Assembly (NCBI GenBank): GCA_030150135.1
Contig: JASLGO010000100.1
Span: 1 to 24,126 of the forward strand
Origin: Aquirhabdus sp.
GTDB taxonomy: Bacteria > Pseudomonadota > Gammaproteobacteria > Pseudomonadales > Moraxellaceae
Direction: 5' to 3'
Length of the DNA stretch: 24,126 nucleotides
This document shows, one piece after another, positions 6,770-13,533 of this stretch (position 1 is the stretch's first letter; the number at the start of each line of letters is the position of its first letter). Both the position numbers and the translations under genes were made by a program. The notes beneath the pieces were generated by a model. It made no database searches, was not told the DNA's origin, and was given only the letters and a program-made list of their open reading frames with translations.

Positions 6770-7867
6770 TTAGCTTGCTGATTGAATGGGCAACTCATGC
6801 ACTGTTTTTAAATATTGTCCGATCAATCGACCTGCCCAAGATTTAGCTCGCCATCCTTCGTAATGAGCGCAATGACTACCGTGTGCCGTCGTCACTAAAA
6901 TTAAATTCGGCATTTGGCGCATGGTATCCAGATAAGGCGCAGCATTTTGAATGTTGCAAACAGGATCATCTTCAGCATTTAGAATCATCATTGGAACGCT
7001 AATATTTTTGAAAACACGCATAGGATTGATGTCATGTGCGTATTCTTCATAACTGTTATATCCCGCGAATTCGAATGCATGACGATTGAAATCACTCAAG
7101 GTTTTTGCATTGCGCAGGCGATTAAACGACGAGAGATGTGCGATATGTTGAGTACGTGGTTCGACGAATTTTCGCAGCAGTTTTTTGGCCATATAACGGC
7201 TGTAAAATGGCTGAATATGATCAAATCCCGTATCTGTGTTATAGCCTGGACTATAGGCGAAGGCTGCACGTAAAAGCGATGCTGCCTCTGTTGTTCCTAA
7301 ATAACGAACTAATAAGCCAGAACCTGCCGATGAGCCAACACCATAAAGTGCTGATTCAGGTAGGCGAGCATGGATGATTTCGAGTTGCTCATGTAAATCT
7401 GTCACAGAGCCAAAAATATTAAATTGTGGCTGAGTCAAAGGTAAATCTGCATGTCCACGACGTACGCATACAACAATCCGCCAACCAGTCGTTTTATGTA
7501 GATCAAGTACGAGTTCTTGCATGCTTTTTGGGCTGCCGGTGAGTGTATGCAGAAGGACTATCGTTGGGGTTGTTGAAGGCAAGTCATAACCAACCCATGC
7601 GAGTGCCGTGCGCCCACCATCACTCATGGTCAGGTGTTCAATGTGATCGTAGGCTTGGGCTGCATTATTTTTGCGTGCGCTTAAAAACAGCATTTGCAGA
7701 TGACCATTAAACAGCCACGGCGTAGGTCGGTAGATCTGTTTCAATTGATCAAGACTATGAATAATTTGACGATTATGTGCGTTATCTTGGCAATAAATAC
7801 GTGGCTTTTGTGGGCGAGCGCGTTGTTGATTTATGGATTCAGGAAGGCTGGTCTGTACTTCAAACAT
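6770..7867 (-). CDS. Alpha/beta hydrolase, YheT/ABHD (AB_hydrolase_4) type
   Basis: A 365-residue predicted hydrolase of the YheT group. The diagnostic early motif is YRPTPWLFNGHLQ (46-58). The nucleophile elbow is GSSAG with S180, followed by the acidic NAEDDP (D300 or D301) and a histidine in AHGSHCAHYEG (probably H332), giving a complete Ser-Asp-His triad. The usual GxSLGG elbow is replaced by GSSAGSG, a variant. Members are thought to act on acyl or ester substrates, and the eukaryotic relatives act on phospholipids, but the substrate is not known here. It is monocistronic, reading away from the acyl-CoA dehydrogenase gene with a 420-base palindrome-rich region between them. The start has only a weak purine stretch upstream. 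Confidence 0.88.
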   Translation of the reverse strand: MFEVQTSLPESINQQRARPQKPRIYCQDNAHNRQIIHSLDQLKQIYRPTPWLFNGHLQMLFLSARKNNAAQAYDHIEHLTMSDGGRTALAWVGYDLPSTTPTIVLLHTLTGSPKSMQELVLDLHKTTGWRIVVCVRRGHADLPLTQPQFNIFGSVTDLHEQLEIIHARLPESALYGVGSSAGSGLLVRYLGTTEAASLLRAAFAYSPGYNTDTGFDHIQPFYSRYMAKKLLRKFVEPRTQHIAHLSSFNRLRNAKTLSDFNRHAFEFAGYNSYEEYAHDINPMRVFKNISVPMMILNAEDDPVCNIQNAAPYLDTMRQMPNLILVTTAHGSHCAHYEGWRAKSWAGRLIGQYLKTVHELPIQSAS

Positions 7868-8289
7868 ATCGGTTTGCTCTATTTATAGGTGGACGTGGGC
7901 AGTTTAAGAGAGAGTCTGAGTAAAGATCTTTGGCATATATGCTTAGAAAGATGGTTAATAGATTCTAAAGAGAGTCATTTATATATGCAACCAGTTGCAT
8001 ATATAAATGGCTTGTTGTTACAAAAACAAATCTGCACTTTTGATCTATTTAAACTGATCAAAATAATTCGTTTGAGCCAGTATTTTTATTCATTTGCATT
8101 TTCTCCTTCACCACGTCTGCACACTGTAGAGAACTGCCAATGCAACCGACAGGCTCTGTATGTTTAAATCCAGAGCAATAAAAATGAGACTGTTGTCAGG
8201 AAATTTTTGTTTTTCAGTGCAAGTTTGATTGCGCGGTTTTGAGAGAGCTATTACACACATTATTTTTTACATACATTATTACGGGAATG
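7868..8289. promoter_or_regulatory. Divergent regulatory region with several palindromes
   Basis: This 422-base gap separates the YheT-like gene from the acyl-CoA dehydrogenase gene. I see no convincing gene in it; a 92-codon GTG frame on the plus strand is AT-rich and overlaps the palindromes. It holds AAAGATCTTT (7923-7932), GCATATATGC (7933-7942), the 34-bp near-palindrome at 7976-8009, and an inverted repeat TTTTGATC-N10-GATCAAAA (8038-8063). AAGAGAGAGTC and AAAGAGAGTC (about 7904 and 7967) form a short direct repeat. Promoters for both genes should lie here, but I cannot place them firmly. Confidence 0.5.
7976..8009. repeat. 34-bp near-perfect palindrome
   Basis: CATTTATATATGCAAC (7976-7991) and its exact complement GTTGCATATATAAATG (7994-8009) are separated only by CA. 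Sixteen perfect arm pairs with a 2-base centre suit a dimeric regulator binding duplex DNA better than an RNA hairpin, and no T-run follows. Confidence 0.85.
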
Positions 8290-9444
8290 ATGAGCAATAT
8301 GAATATGCCAAAGAAACGCTGGATGGATTCTGATCTGGAGCTTTATCGAGACTCTGTTCGACGTTTTGTTCAAACTGAGATTGCGGCTCATGGTGAAAAA
8401 TGGGCGAAACAACAACACGTTGATCGTGACGTTTGGAACAAGGCTGGAGCACTGGGTGTGCTACTCGCAGATGTACCTGAAGAATATGGTGGCAGTGGTG
8501 GTAATTATGCGCATATGGCTGTGCTATTTGAAGAATTAGGCTATGCCAATGATCGTGCTTTTGGTGCGCATGTCCATGCGATCGCCGCACACTATATCTT
8601 GAACCAAGGGACTGATGAGCAGAAACAAAAGTATCTGCCGCTTTTGGCTTCAGGTGAAATGGTAGGTGCCATTGCAATGTCTGAGCCAGGTGCTGGTTCT
8701 GATCTTCAAGGTGTCCGCACTCGTGCGGTACGTGATGGGGATGAATACGTCATTAGCGGTTCAAAGATTTTTATTTCTAATGGTTATCTTGCTGATTTGA
8801 TCGTGGTGGTCACCAAAACCAATCCAGATGCTGGTGCAAAAGGTGTGTCACTGTTTCTGTTAGAAACCAAGAATGCAAAGGGTTTCAAGGTTGGACGCAT
8901 TCTGGAAAAACTCGGTCAAAAAGGACAAGATACTTGCGAACTTTATTTTGATGAAGTGCGCGTACCTGCTGCGAATTTGTTGGGTGGTGTAGAAGGGAAG
9001 GGCTTTGCTCATCTGATGAGTGAATTACCTTATGAGCGTTTGATGTTGGGCATCACTGCAATGGCTGTGATTGAACATGCCTTGGAGCTGACTATCGCAT
9101 ATACGCGTGATCGTAAGGCTTTTGGAAAGCCATTGATTGAGATGCAAAATACGCGCTTCAAGTTGGCGGATGCAAAAGCGCAAGCTGTGATGGCTCGCGC
9201 TTTTGTCGATGAGTGTATCCAACGCATGATCGATGGCGAGTTAGATACCGTAACGGCGTCAATCGTTAAACTGAATTTGAGTGAGCTCGAATGTAAGATT
9301 ATCGATGAGTGTCTCCAATTCTTTGGCGGTTATGGTTATATGCTGGAGTATCCGATCACGCAGATGTATGCGGATGCACGCGTCCAACGGATTTACGGTG
9401 GTGCGAGTGAAATCATGAAAGAGATCATTGCGCGTTCGTTGTAA
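8290..9444 (+). CDS. Acyl-CoA dehydrogenase, long-chain (LCAD/IVD) type
   Basis: A flavoprotein of about 384 residues that introduces the trans-2 double bond of acyl-CoA in beta-oxidation and passes electrons to ETF. Visible are AMSEPGAGSDLQG (FAD/substrate region), RKAFGKP, the FFGGYGY stretch and the C-terminal RIYGGASEIMKE. The medium-chain catalytic Glu position (YEG) is Gly here (YGG); the base should instead be the Glu of LPYERL (E249), as in long-chain and isovaleryl-CoA dehydrogenases. The start is uncertain: ATGs at 8287, 8290, 8299 and 8305 all lie behind GGGA at 8283-8286, and the family homology begins near KKRWMDSDLELY. It is followed by a strong terminator and stands alone. Confidence 0.92.
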   Translation: MSNMNMPKKRWMDSDLELYRDSVRRFVQTEIAAHGEKWAKQQHVDRDVWNKAGALGVLLADVPEEYGGSGGNYAHMAVLFEELGYANDRAFGAHVHAIAAHYILNQGTDEQKQKYLPLLASGEMVGAIAMSEPGAGSDLQGVRTRAVRDGDEYVISGSKIFISNGYLADLIVVVTKTNPDAGAKGVSLFLLETKNAKGFKVGRILEKLGQKGQDTCELYFDEVRVPAANLLGGVEGKGFAHLMSELPYERLMLGITAMAVIEHALELTIAYTRDRKAFGKPLIEMQNTRFKLADAKAQAVMARAFVDECIQRMIDGELDTVTASIVKLNLSELECKIIDECLQFFGGYGYMLEYPITQMYADARVQRIYGGASEIMKEIIARSL

Positions 9445-9475
9445 TTTGTACTTTGGTTTCGATTGAGTTGAAGTC

Positions 9476-9512
9476 AAAAAAGCCCTGAGACATATTGTTT
9501 AAGGGCTTTTTT
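9476..9512. terminator. Bidirectional terminator between acyl-CoA dehydrogenase and AraC genes
   Basis: AAAAAAGCCCT (9476-9486) and AGGGCTTTTTT (9502-9512) form a perfect 11-bp stem with a 15-base loop, flanked by A and T runs in both directions. It serves two converging genes. The same arms recur in the terminator at 14507-14541. Confidence 0.92.
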
Positions 9513-9560
9513 AATATTTTGGATTTAAATTTCAAAGAGTGTCTATCGTCAGTAATCAAA

Positions 9561-10577
9561 TCATACTTGTTTGCCGCGTAACCGTTCCTGATGTGGTGTT
9601 GATCCTGTCCAGCGCTTGTAGGCGCGAGTAAAGGCACTTTGATCGGAATAACCGAGAAGTTGTGCAATGTCACTGAGCTGAATGTCTTGCTGTAAATATT
9701 GCCAGCACAATTGCTGACGAACCTCATCGAGTGCCTGTTGAAACGTTGTTCCGTTGTCCAATAATCGGCGCTGTACTGTGCGAATACTGAGATGTAACCG
9801 ATCGGCAAGCTCATCGACATGAGGTTGCCCATCCTGACATAGCTGCGCGAGATGTTGGTGTACGTGATGCATGAATTCATCGGTCTTGGGTAATGCTTGT
9901 AATGCTTGGTCTGCTTGCTGTTGCAGAATATCTAGCAGAGTCTTGTCGGGTTGCGAGATCGGGATGCTTAAATAGGTTGCTGGAAAAACAACGCTTGCCC
10001 AGCCCTGATGGAAATGGACTGGACAACCATAGTAGCGTTCGAAAGGTTCTATGGATGGCGGAGTTTGCATCAAATTGACTTGTCGCGGTGGCAAGGATTG
10101 GTTCTCCTGACTCACTAATTGCCGAGAGAACTGGACAAGAATCGCAATCCCGAGTTCCAGTACAAGCGGATCAATCTTTGGATTATGTTCCCATCGTAAT
10201 TCGATCGTATCCTGCTGAGCCAACACCTGCATATCTTCGACGGCCGTGATAATTAGCTTACGATAACGGCGCAGACAGGCCAATGCTTCTGCCATATTTG
10301 CACAAGCATGCAATAGATAGCCGACAACGCCCAGATGTCCTGTTCCGATCATGCTGGCGATTTGCAGTGTCATGTCGGGTTCTTGGATATGATTAGCGAG
10401 TTGCCTCAGAATCGCTGCGAACTGTAAGACCGGCACGGCTTGTCCAGTGGCTTGAGCATGTGCAATTGCGGTAATTTGATCTGGTGTAAATACATCAGAC
10501 AGCATTAATCCACGTGACTGCATGTACTGCGCCACGAGCTGGAGATGACCACCGTTAATGACAATGTCCGTTTTCAT
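9561..10577 (-). CDS. AraC-family transcriptional regulator (Arabinose_bd / OruR-like)
   Basis: A 338-residue regulator with an N-terminal ligand-binding domain of the PF12625 type (about 20-210, with GHLGVVGYLLHACANMAEAL) and a C-terminal double-HTH AraC domain (about 250-335) ending in LLGYSDQSAFTRAYKRWTGSTPHQER. Such regulators often control lipid, ornithine or aromatic catabolism. A TTG 12 codons upstream is possible, but the ATG at 10577 (MKTDIV) gives the usual N-terminus. It has almost no SD, and TTGACA/TATACA lies so close that the message may be leaderless. It is divergent from the PF10118 gene and is its likely regulator (inference from position). Confidence 0.9.
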   Translation of the reverse strand: MKTDIVINGGHLQLVAQYMQSRGLMLSDVFTPDQITAIAHAQATGQAVPVLQFAAILRQLANHIQEPDMTLQIASMIGTGHLGVVGYLLHACANMAEALACLRRYRKLIITAVEDMQVLAQQDTIELRWEHNPKIDPLVLELGIAILVQFSRQLVSQENQSLPPRQVNLMQTPPSIEPFERYYGCPVHFHQGWASVVFPATYLSIPISQPDKTLLDILQQQADQALQALPKTDEFMHHVHQHLAQLCQDGQPHVDELADRLHLSIRTVQRRLLDNGTTFQQALDEVRQQLCWQYLQQDIQLSDIAQLLGYSDQSAFTRAYKRWTGSTPHQERLRGKQV

Positions 10578-10586
10578 GACGTGATT

Positions 10587-10613
10587 TGTATAGAATTTGG
10601 CGAAGCCTGTCAA
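10587..10613 (-). promoter_or_regulatory. Candidate araC promoter
   Basis: TTGACA (10608-10613) and TATACA (10587-10592) on the minus strand are good boxes but only 15 bases apart. The predicted RNA start (about 10580) would fall 2-3 bases before the ATG at 10577. Weak spacing keeps this tentative. Confidence 0.4.
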
Positions 10614-10631
10614 AACTTTTTTTCAGAAAGT

Positions 10632-10647
10632 CGTGATACTGATCACA
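10632..10647. promoter_or_regulatory. CRP/Vfr-like binding site
   Basis: CGTGA-TACTGA-TCACA matches the CRP half-sites TGTGA-N6-TCACA at 9 of 10 positions and has a perfect inner palindrome GTGAT-N4-ATCAC. It lies in the divergent region, 26 bases before the PF10118 start and about 54 bases before the AraC start. Measured from an RNA start near 10580 for araC, the site centre is at about -60, a class I activator position; relative to the PF10118 gene it would be too close and would more likely repress. Confidence 0.55.
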
Positions 10648-10673
10648 TGAAAACATGTTATGGCAGATAATTT

Positions 10674-11573
10674 ATGAACAGTGCAGTCCTTTCACACGAT
10701 CATGCCGTCCGTTACCACGCCGACATGCAAGTGCGTCGAGATCTCGAGTTTAAACTTGCAGATCATATGCAACGCTATTGGTTCGGCGGCAATCCGATTA
10801 AGACCCGCTTGTTTGATGCATTAAGTCTGACGTTTCCTGATGGCGAGCGTTATTTTATCAGTAGCGTCCGTTTGTTTCGTGATCAGATCACTGATCCAGA
10901 TTTGAAGGCTCGTGTTGCTGATTTTATCAAACAGGAAGCACAACATGGGATTGCTCACGATCATATGAATCAACAGATGATCGAGCAGGGCATGCCTCTG
11001 GACAAGATGCTGGGTTTTCTCAAGGGTCATTTTGATGCGATGCTGAAAAATCGCAGTCCTGAATATAACATTGCGATCACAGCGGCAAGTGAACATCTGA
11101 CTGCGCTGATGGCTGAATGCTTTTATAGCAATAAAGCGACGCTTGCTGAAGTTGAACCGCATGTCCGCGCACTCTTTGCTTGGCATGCCATCGAAGAGAT
11201 GGAGCATCGTGATGTGGCGTTTGATGTCATGCAAGATGTCGCGCAAGTTCCTTATTACATGCGTGCCAGTGCGTTGGTGGTCACCAGTATGTTGATGACT
11301 GGATTTACGCTTTATCGCGCTAACTTAATGCTCAAAACTGACGGATTTACCGCCCGTGAACGCGTTAAATTGATTCGTGAGGGCGTTTCTTGGGCTCTCG
11401 GTAAAAAAGGGATTCTGACTGCAATGAAGAAGCCGTATCTCGACTGGTTCCGTCGTGACTTTCATCCGAGTCAGCATCCTGTTGTGGCGCAATATCCAGT
11501 TTGGGTTGAAACGCTTGCACGTACAGGTGATCCGATTGCTGCGGGTGAGGCGTTTTGGGCGGCTGGTCGTTAA
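10674..11573 (+). CDS. Metal-dependent hydrolase-like protein, PF10118 family
   Basis: A 299-residue protein of the family annotated 'predicted metal-dependent hydrolase' (PF10118), whose pattern resembles ferritin-like diiron proteins. Candidate ligands are E58 (FPDGERYF), E88/H91 (QEAQHG), E140/H141 (SEHLTALMAE) and E175/H178 (WHAIEEMEHRDV). A hydrophobic stretch at about 194-212 may be membrane-associated. The biochemical activity of the family is not established. It is transcribed away from an AraC regulator across a region with a CRP-like site. The SD is poor; the N-terminus to about residue 20 is poorly conserved, so a later ATG (10725) cannot be excluded. The TAA is followed within 15 bases by a REP-like pair. 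Confidence 0.87.
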   Translation: MNSAVLSHDHAVRYHADMQVRRDLEFKLADHMQRYWFGGNPIKTRLFDALSLTFPDGERYFISSVRLFRDQITDPDLKARVADFIKQEAQHGIAHDHMNQQMIEQGMPLDKMLGFLKGHFDAMLKNRSPEYNIAITAASEHLTALMAECFYSNKATLAEVEPHVRALFAWHAIEEMEHRDVAFDVMQDVAQVPYYMRASALVVTSMLMTGFTLYRANLMLKTDGFTARERVKLIREGVSWALGKKGILTAMKKPYLDWFRRDFHPSQHPVVAQYPVWVETLARTGDPIAAGEAFWAAGR

Positions 11574-11585
11574 TTAAAAAATAGC

Positions 11586-11645
11586 GGATGAACACAGTTC
11601 ATCCCTACAATAATCATATCTTGTAGGGGCGAACTGAGTTCGCCC
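11586..11645. repeat. REP-like inverted pair (BIME-like), copies A and B
   Basis: Two 25-bp elements in opposite orientation: copy B on plus (11621-11645) and copy A on minus (11610-11586), 10 bases apart. Each is TT-GTAG followed by a hairpin: in B GGGCGAAC-TGA-GTTCGCCC, in A GGATGAAC-TGT-GTTCATCC. They differ at five positions; four of these are two compensating pairs (GC to AT in both arms) and the fifth is in the loop. A GTAG foot before a palindrome is the known form of REPs served by REP-associated tyrosine transposases. No such transposase is in the window. Confidence 0.8.
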
Positions 11646-11703
11646 ATGTATGACGGTATTCGTTTTCTACTGGTCTACTGATAACGGGCTTTTCTATAAA
11701 TGA

Positions 11704-12174
11704 TCAAAGGCCGAGATCACTCAGACCTGGATGGTCATCTGGTCGTCGACCCAACGTCCAGCGAAAAAGCCGCTCGGATTCTTGAATTGGCAGGTCATTA
11801 ATACTCGCAATTCGTCGTTGCATTAATCCGTTTTCGTCAAATTCCCAGTTCTCATTACCATAGGAACGAAACCAATTTCCCTGATCATCGTGCCATTCGT
11901 AAGCGAATCGCACCGCAATTCGATGATCTTGGAACGCCCATAGTTCCTTGATCAGACGATAATCAAGTTCACGAATCCATTTGCGCTGAAGAAATGCAAC
12001 AATAGCCTCTCGACCCTGTAAAAATTCGGCACGATTGCGCCATTGACTGTCAGGTGTATAACTCAGGGAAACTTTTTCAGGATTTCGACTGTTCCAGCCA
12101 TCTTCGGCAAGCCGAACTTTTTCGCGTGCGGTATCCTCAGTGAATGGGGGCAGTGGTGGGCGCGGATGATTCAT
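11704..12174 (-). CDS. NTF2-like protein, DUF1348 (SnoaL-type fold)
   Basis: A 156-residue protein of the DUF1348 branch of the NTF2-like superfamily, small cone-shaped alpha+beta barrels that bind or turn over small molecules. The signature stretches are AEDGWNSRNPEKV (23-35), WRNRAEFLQGREAI, and RFAYEWHDDQGNWFRSYGNENWEFDENGLM. The length is typical for the family. Its ATG overlaps the TGA of the upstream PNPOx-like gene by 4 bases (ATGA), so the two are translationally coupled. It is the last gene of the AhpD-PNPOx-NTF2 series under a likely LysR regulator. No specific function is known; a role in handling a reactive small molecule is inference from the neighbours. Confidence 0.9.
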   Translation of the reverse strand: MNHPRPPLPPFTEDTAREKVRLAEDGWNSRNPEKVSLSYTPDSQWRNRAEFLQGREAIVAFLQRKWIRELDYRLIKELWAFQDHRIAVRFAYEWHDDQGNWFRSYGNENWEFDENGLMQRRIASINDLPIQESERLFRWTLGRRPDDHPGLSDLGL

Positions 12175-12800
12175 GGGCGATCTCCTAAGTGGTTAAGTTG
12201 TGCTCGCAACTTGGCGTTTTCATTCTCTAAGTGTACAAGGCGATCTCGTAAAGGTTGCATCGCCTCTGTGATTTCCTGTTCAGTAAAACGTGATGTGATA
12301 TGTTGTGGACAATTCCAGTCGAAAGCATCCACATGTAGCCGAATGATGCGTTCGGGTTTCGCCTTGTATTCAGGTCGTATGACTTGCTGTGTGAATACTG
12401 GATCTGCTTCAAGAGAAACAATCTCTGCATGAGCATAAATCTTTAGTCTTGTACGTCGTGGATAGTCGATCAAAAACAGACATACACGATCATCCGTTGA
12501 AATATTACCAACGCTGATATATTGCCGATTACCACGATAGTCGGCAAAGGCAAGGGTACGCTGATTCATTGCTTTAAGAAATCCGCGTGGACCGCCTCGA
12601 TGTTGGATATATGGCCAGCCACTTTCTGATACGGTCGCCATATAAAAGCTGTCACGTTCAGCGATAAAATCGAATTCATCATGGGTCAGTTGATCGAAAA
12701 CTTGACCTTTGCGCGCGCTCCATAACTCAGCGCTGCCCATTGCCGTCTGTGCAGCACGGACACCCGATGTCATCGCAATATCAAGAAAACTATAGGCCAT
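12171..12800 (-). CDS. Pyridoxamine 5'-phosphate oxidase-like FMN-binding protein
   Basis: A 209-residue protein with the split-barrel FMN-binding fold. The core is ERDSFYMATVSESGWPYIQHRGGPRG (48-73), followed by TLAFADYRGNRQYISVGNI, the flavin-contact region in this group, and a C-terminal charged helix (LVHLENENAKLRAQL). It is longer than small PNPOx proteins and belongs with the 'pyridoxamine 5'-phosphate oxidase family' proteins of unknown substrate rather than with PdxH. GGGAG lies 8 bases before the ATG. It follows the AhpD-like gene by 67 bases and overlaps the next gene by 4. An intercistronic hairpin lies directly upstream. Confidence 0.88.
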   Translation of the reverse strand: MAYSFLDIAMTSGVRAAQTAMGSAELWSARKGQVFDQLTHDEFDFIAERDSFYMATVSESGWPYIQHRGGPRGFLKAMNQRTLAFADYRGNRQYISVGNISTDDRVCLFLIDYPRRTRLKIYAHAEIVSLEADPVFTQQVIRPEYKAKPERIIRLHVDAFDWNCPQHITSRFTEQEITEAMQPLRDRLVHLENENAKLRAQLNHLGDRP

Positions 12801-12831
12801 TGCAAATCTCCCATCAGAGAGTCTTAGTGTG

Positions 12832-12861
12832 TCAGGGTGGCGTCTTGCAATGCCACCCTGA
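12832..12861 (-). repeat. Intercistronic hairpin between AhpD-like and PNPOx-like genes
   Basis: TCAGGGTGGC (12832-12841) and GCCACCCTGA (12852-12861) form a perfect 10-bp GC-rich stem with a 10-base loop. No T-run follows on the transcribed strand, so it is not a standard terminator; RNA processing or differential mRNA stability within the operon is more likely. Confidence 0.8.
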
Positions 12862-12867
12862 GCGGCT

Positions 12868-13413
12868 TCAAATCAAATCTGTGGCAGAAACAACAGGAAA
12901 GTCGATTTCAGTTTTTGCCACAGAATTCAGGAAGTTCGTGAAACAGTTTTCGACGACTAGACCAACGATCTCAATAATTTGTGCATCACTAAAACCAGCC
13001 GCACGAACAACCTCAATATCGGCATCATTGACATGTCCACGTTCACGGGTGACTTTGGCTGCAAAACTCACCGCAGCATGTGCTTTAGCATCGCTGGATG
13101 TGCCTTTACGATTTAAGATCACTTCTTCTGCACTGATTTTGACAAGATTCAGTCCCAAGTAAGTATGCGCTGAGAGACAATAATCACAGCCATTGACCTG
13201 AGCAACCGCCAGCGCAATGCGTTCACGAGTCTTTGCATCTAGACTTTTCGACAGTGCACCTTGAAAAGCACCAAATCCGTTTAATGCAATCGGGCTGCTA
13301 CCGAGCAGGAGATACAGGTTGGGAACAGTCCCGAGTTGTTGATGGACTGCATTCAAGGTAGCTTTAGATACCTCCGGTGTGGATTCTAGTGTTGGGATGG
13401 CAAGGCGTGACAT
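12868..13413 (-). CDS. AhpD-like peroxidase / carboxymuconolactone decarboxylase family
   Basis: A 181-residue protein of the AhpD-like superfamily. The catalytic pattern E64-x11-C76-DY-C79-xxx-H83 (NGCDYCLSAH) is intact, matching the EX11CX2CX3H motif of alkylhydroperoxidases, which reduce peroxides through the two cysteines. The length and the early QLGTVPNLYLLLGSSP fit the 'peroxidase-related enzyme' subgroup. TAGGAG lies 7 bases before the ATG. It is the first gene of an AhpD-PNPOx-NTF2 series and is divergent from a CrgA-type LysR gene 120 bases away, the classic arrangement for a LysR regulator and its target. The actual peroxide or other substrate is not visible. Confidence 0.92.
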   Translation of the reverse strand: MSRLAIPTLESTPEVSKATLNAVHQQLGTVPNLYLLLGSSPIALNGFGAFQGALSKSLDAKTRERIALAVAQVNGCDYCLSAHTYLGLNLVKISAEEVILNRKGTSSDAKAHAAVSFAAKVTRERGHVNDADIEVVRAAGFSDAQIIEIVGLVVENCFTNFLNSVAKTEIDFPVVSATDLI

Positions 13414-13490
13414 GGTGTTCTCCTATTGGGAAATGAGCGCAAGCTGGCTCGTTGGAGATCATGATGAACCTTTTCATTTATTTTGATAAT

Positions 13491-13522
13491 CTAGCAATAA
13501 TGAGAATATCTCTACCAATAAT
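13491..13522. promoter_or_regulatory. Tandem 11-bp repeats in LysR/AhpD divergent region
   Basis: CTAGCAATAAT (13491-13501) and CTACCAATAAT (13512-13522) are direct repeats with one mismatch, exactly 21 bp apart, two helical turns, with GAGA-ATA-TCTC between. The second ends just before the LysR SD. This fits paired subsites for the divergent LysR regulator or autoregulation. Confidence 0.5.
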
Positions 13523-13533
13523 TGGAAGAATGA

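Noticed and set aside
7889..8167. 92-codon plus-strand GTG frame in the YheT-like/acyl-CoA dehydrogenase gap
   Set aside because: It starts with GTG and no good SD, spans the 34-bp palindrome, and its translation shows no family-like pattern; the region reads better as regulatory DNA.
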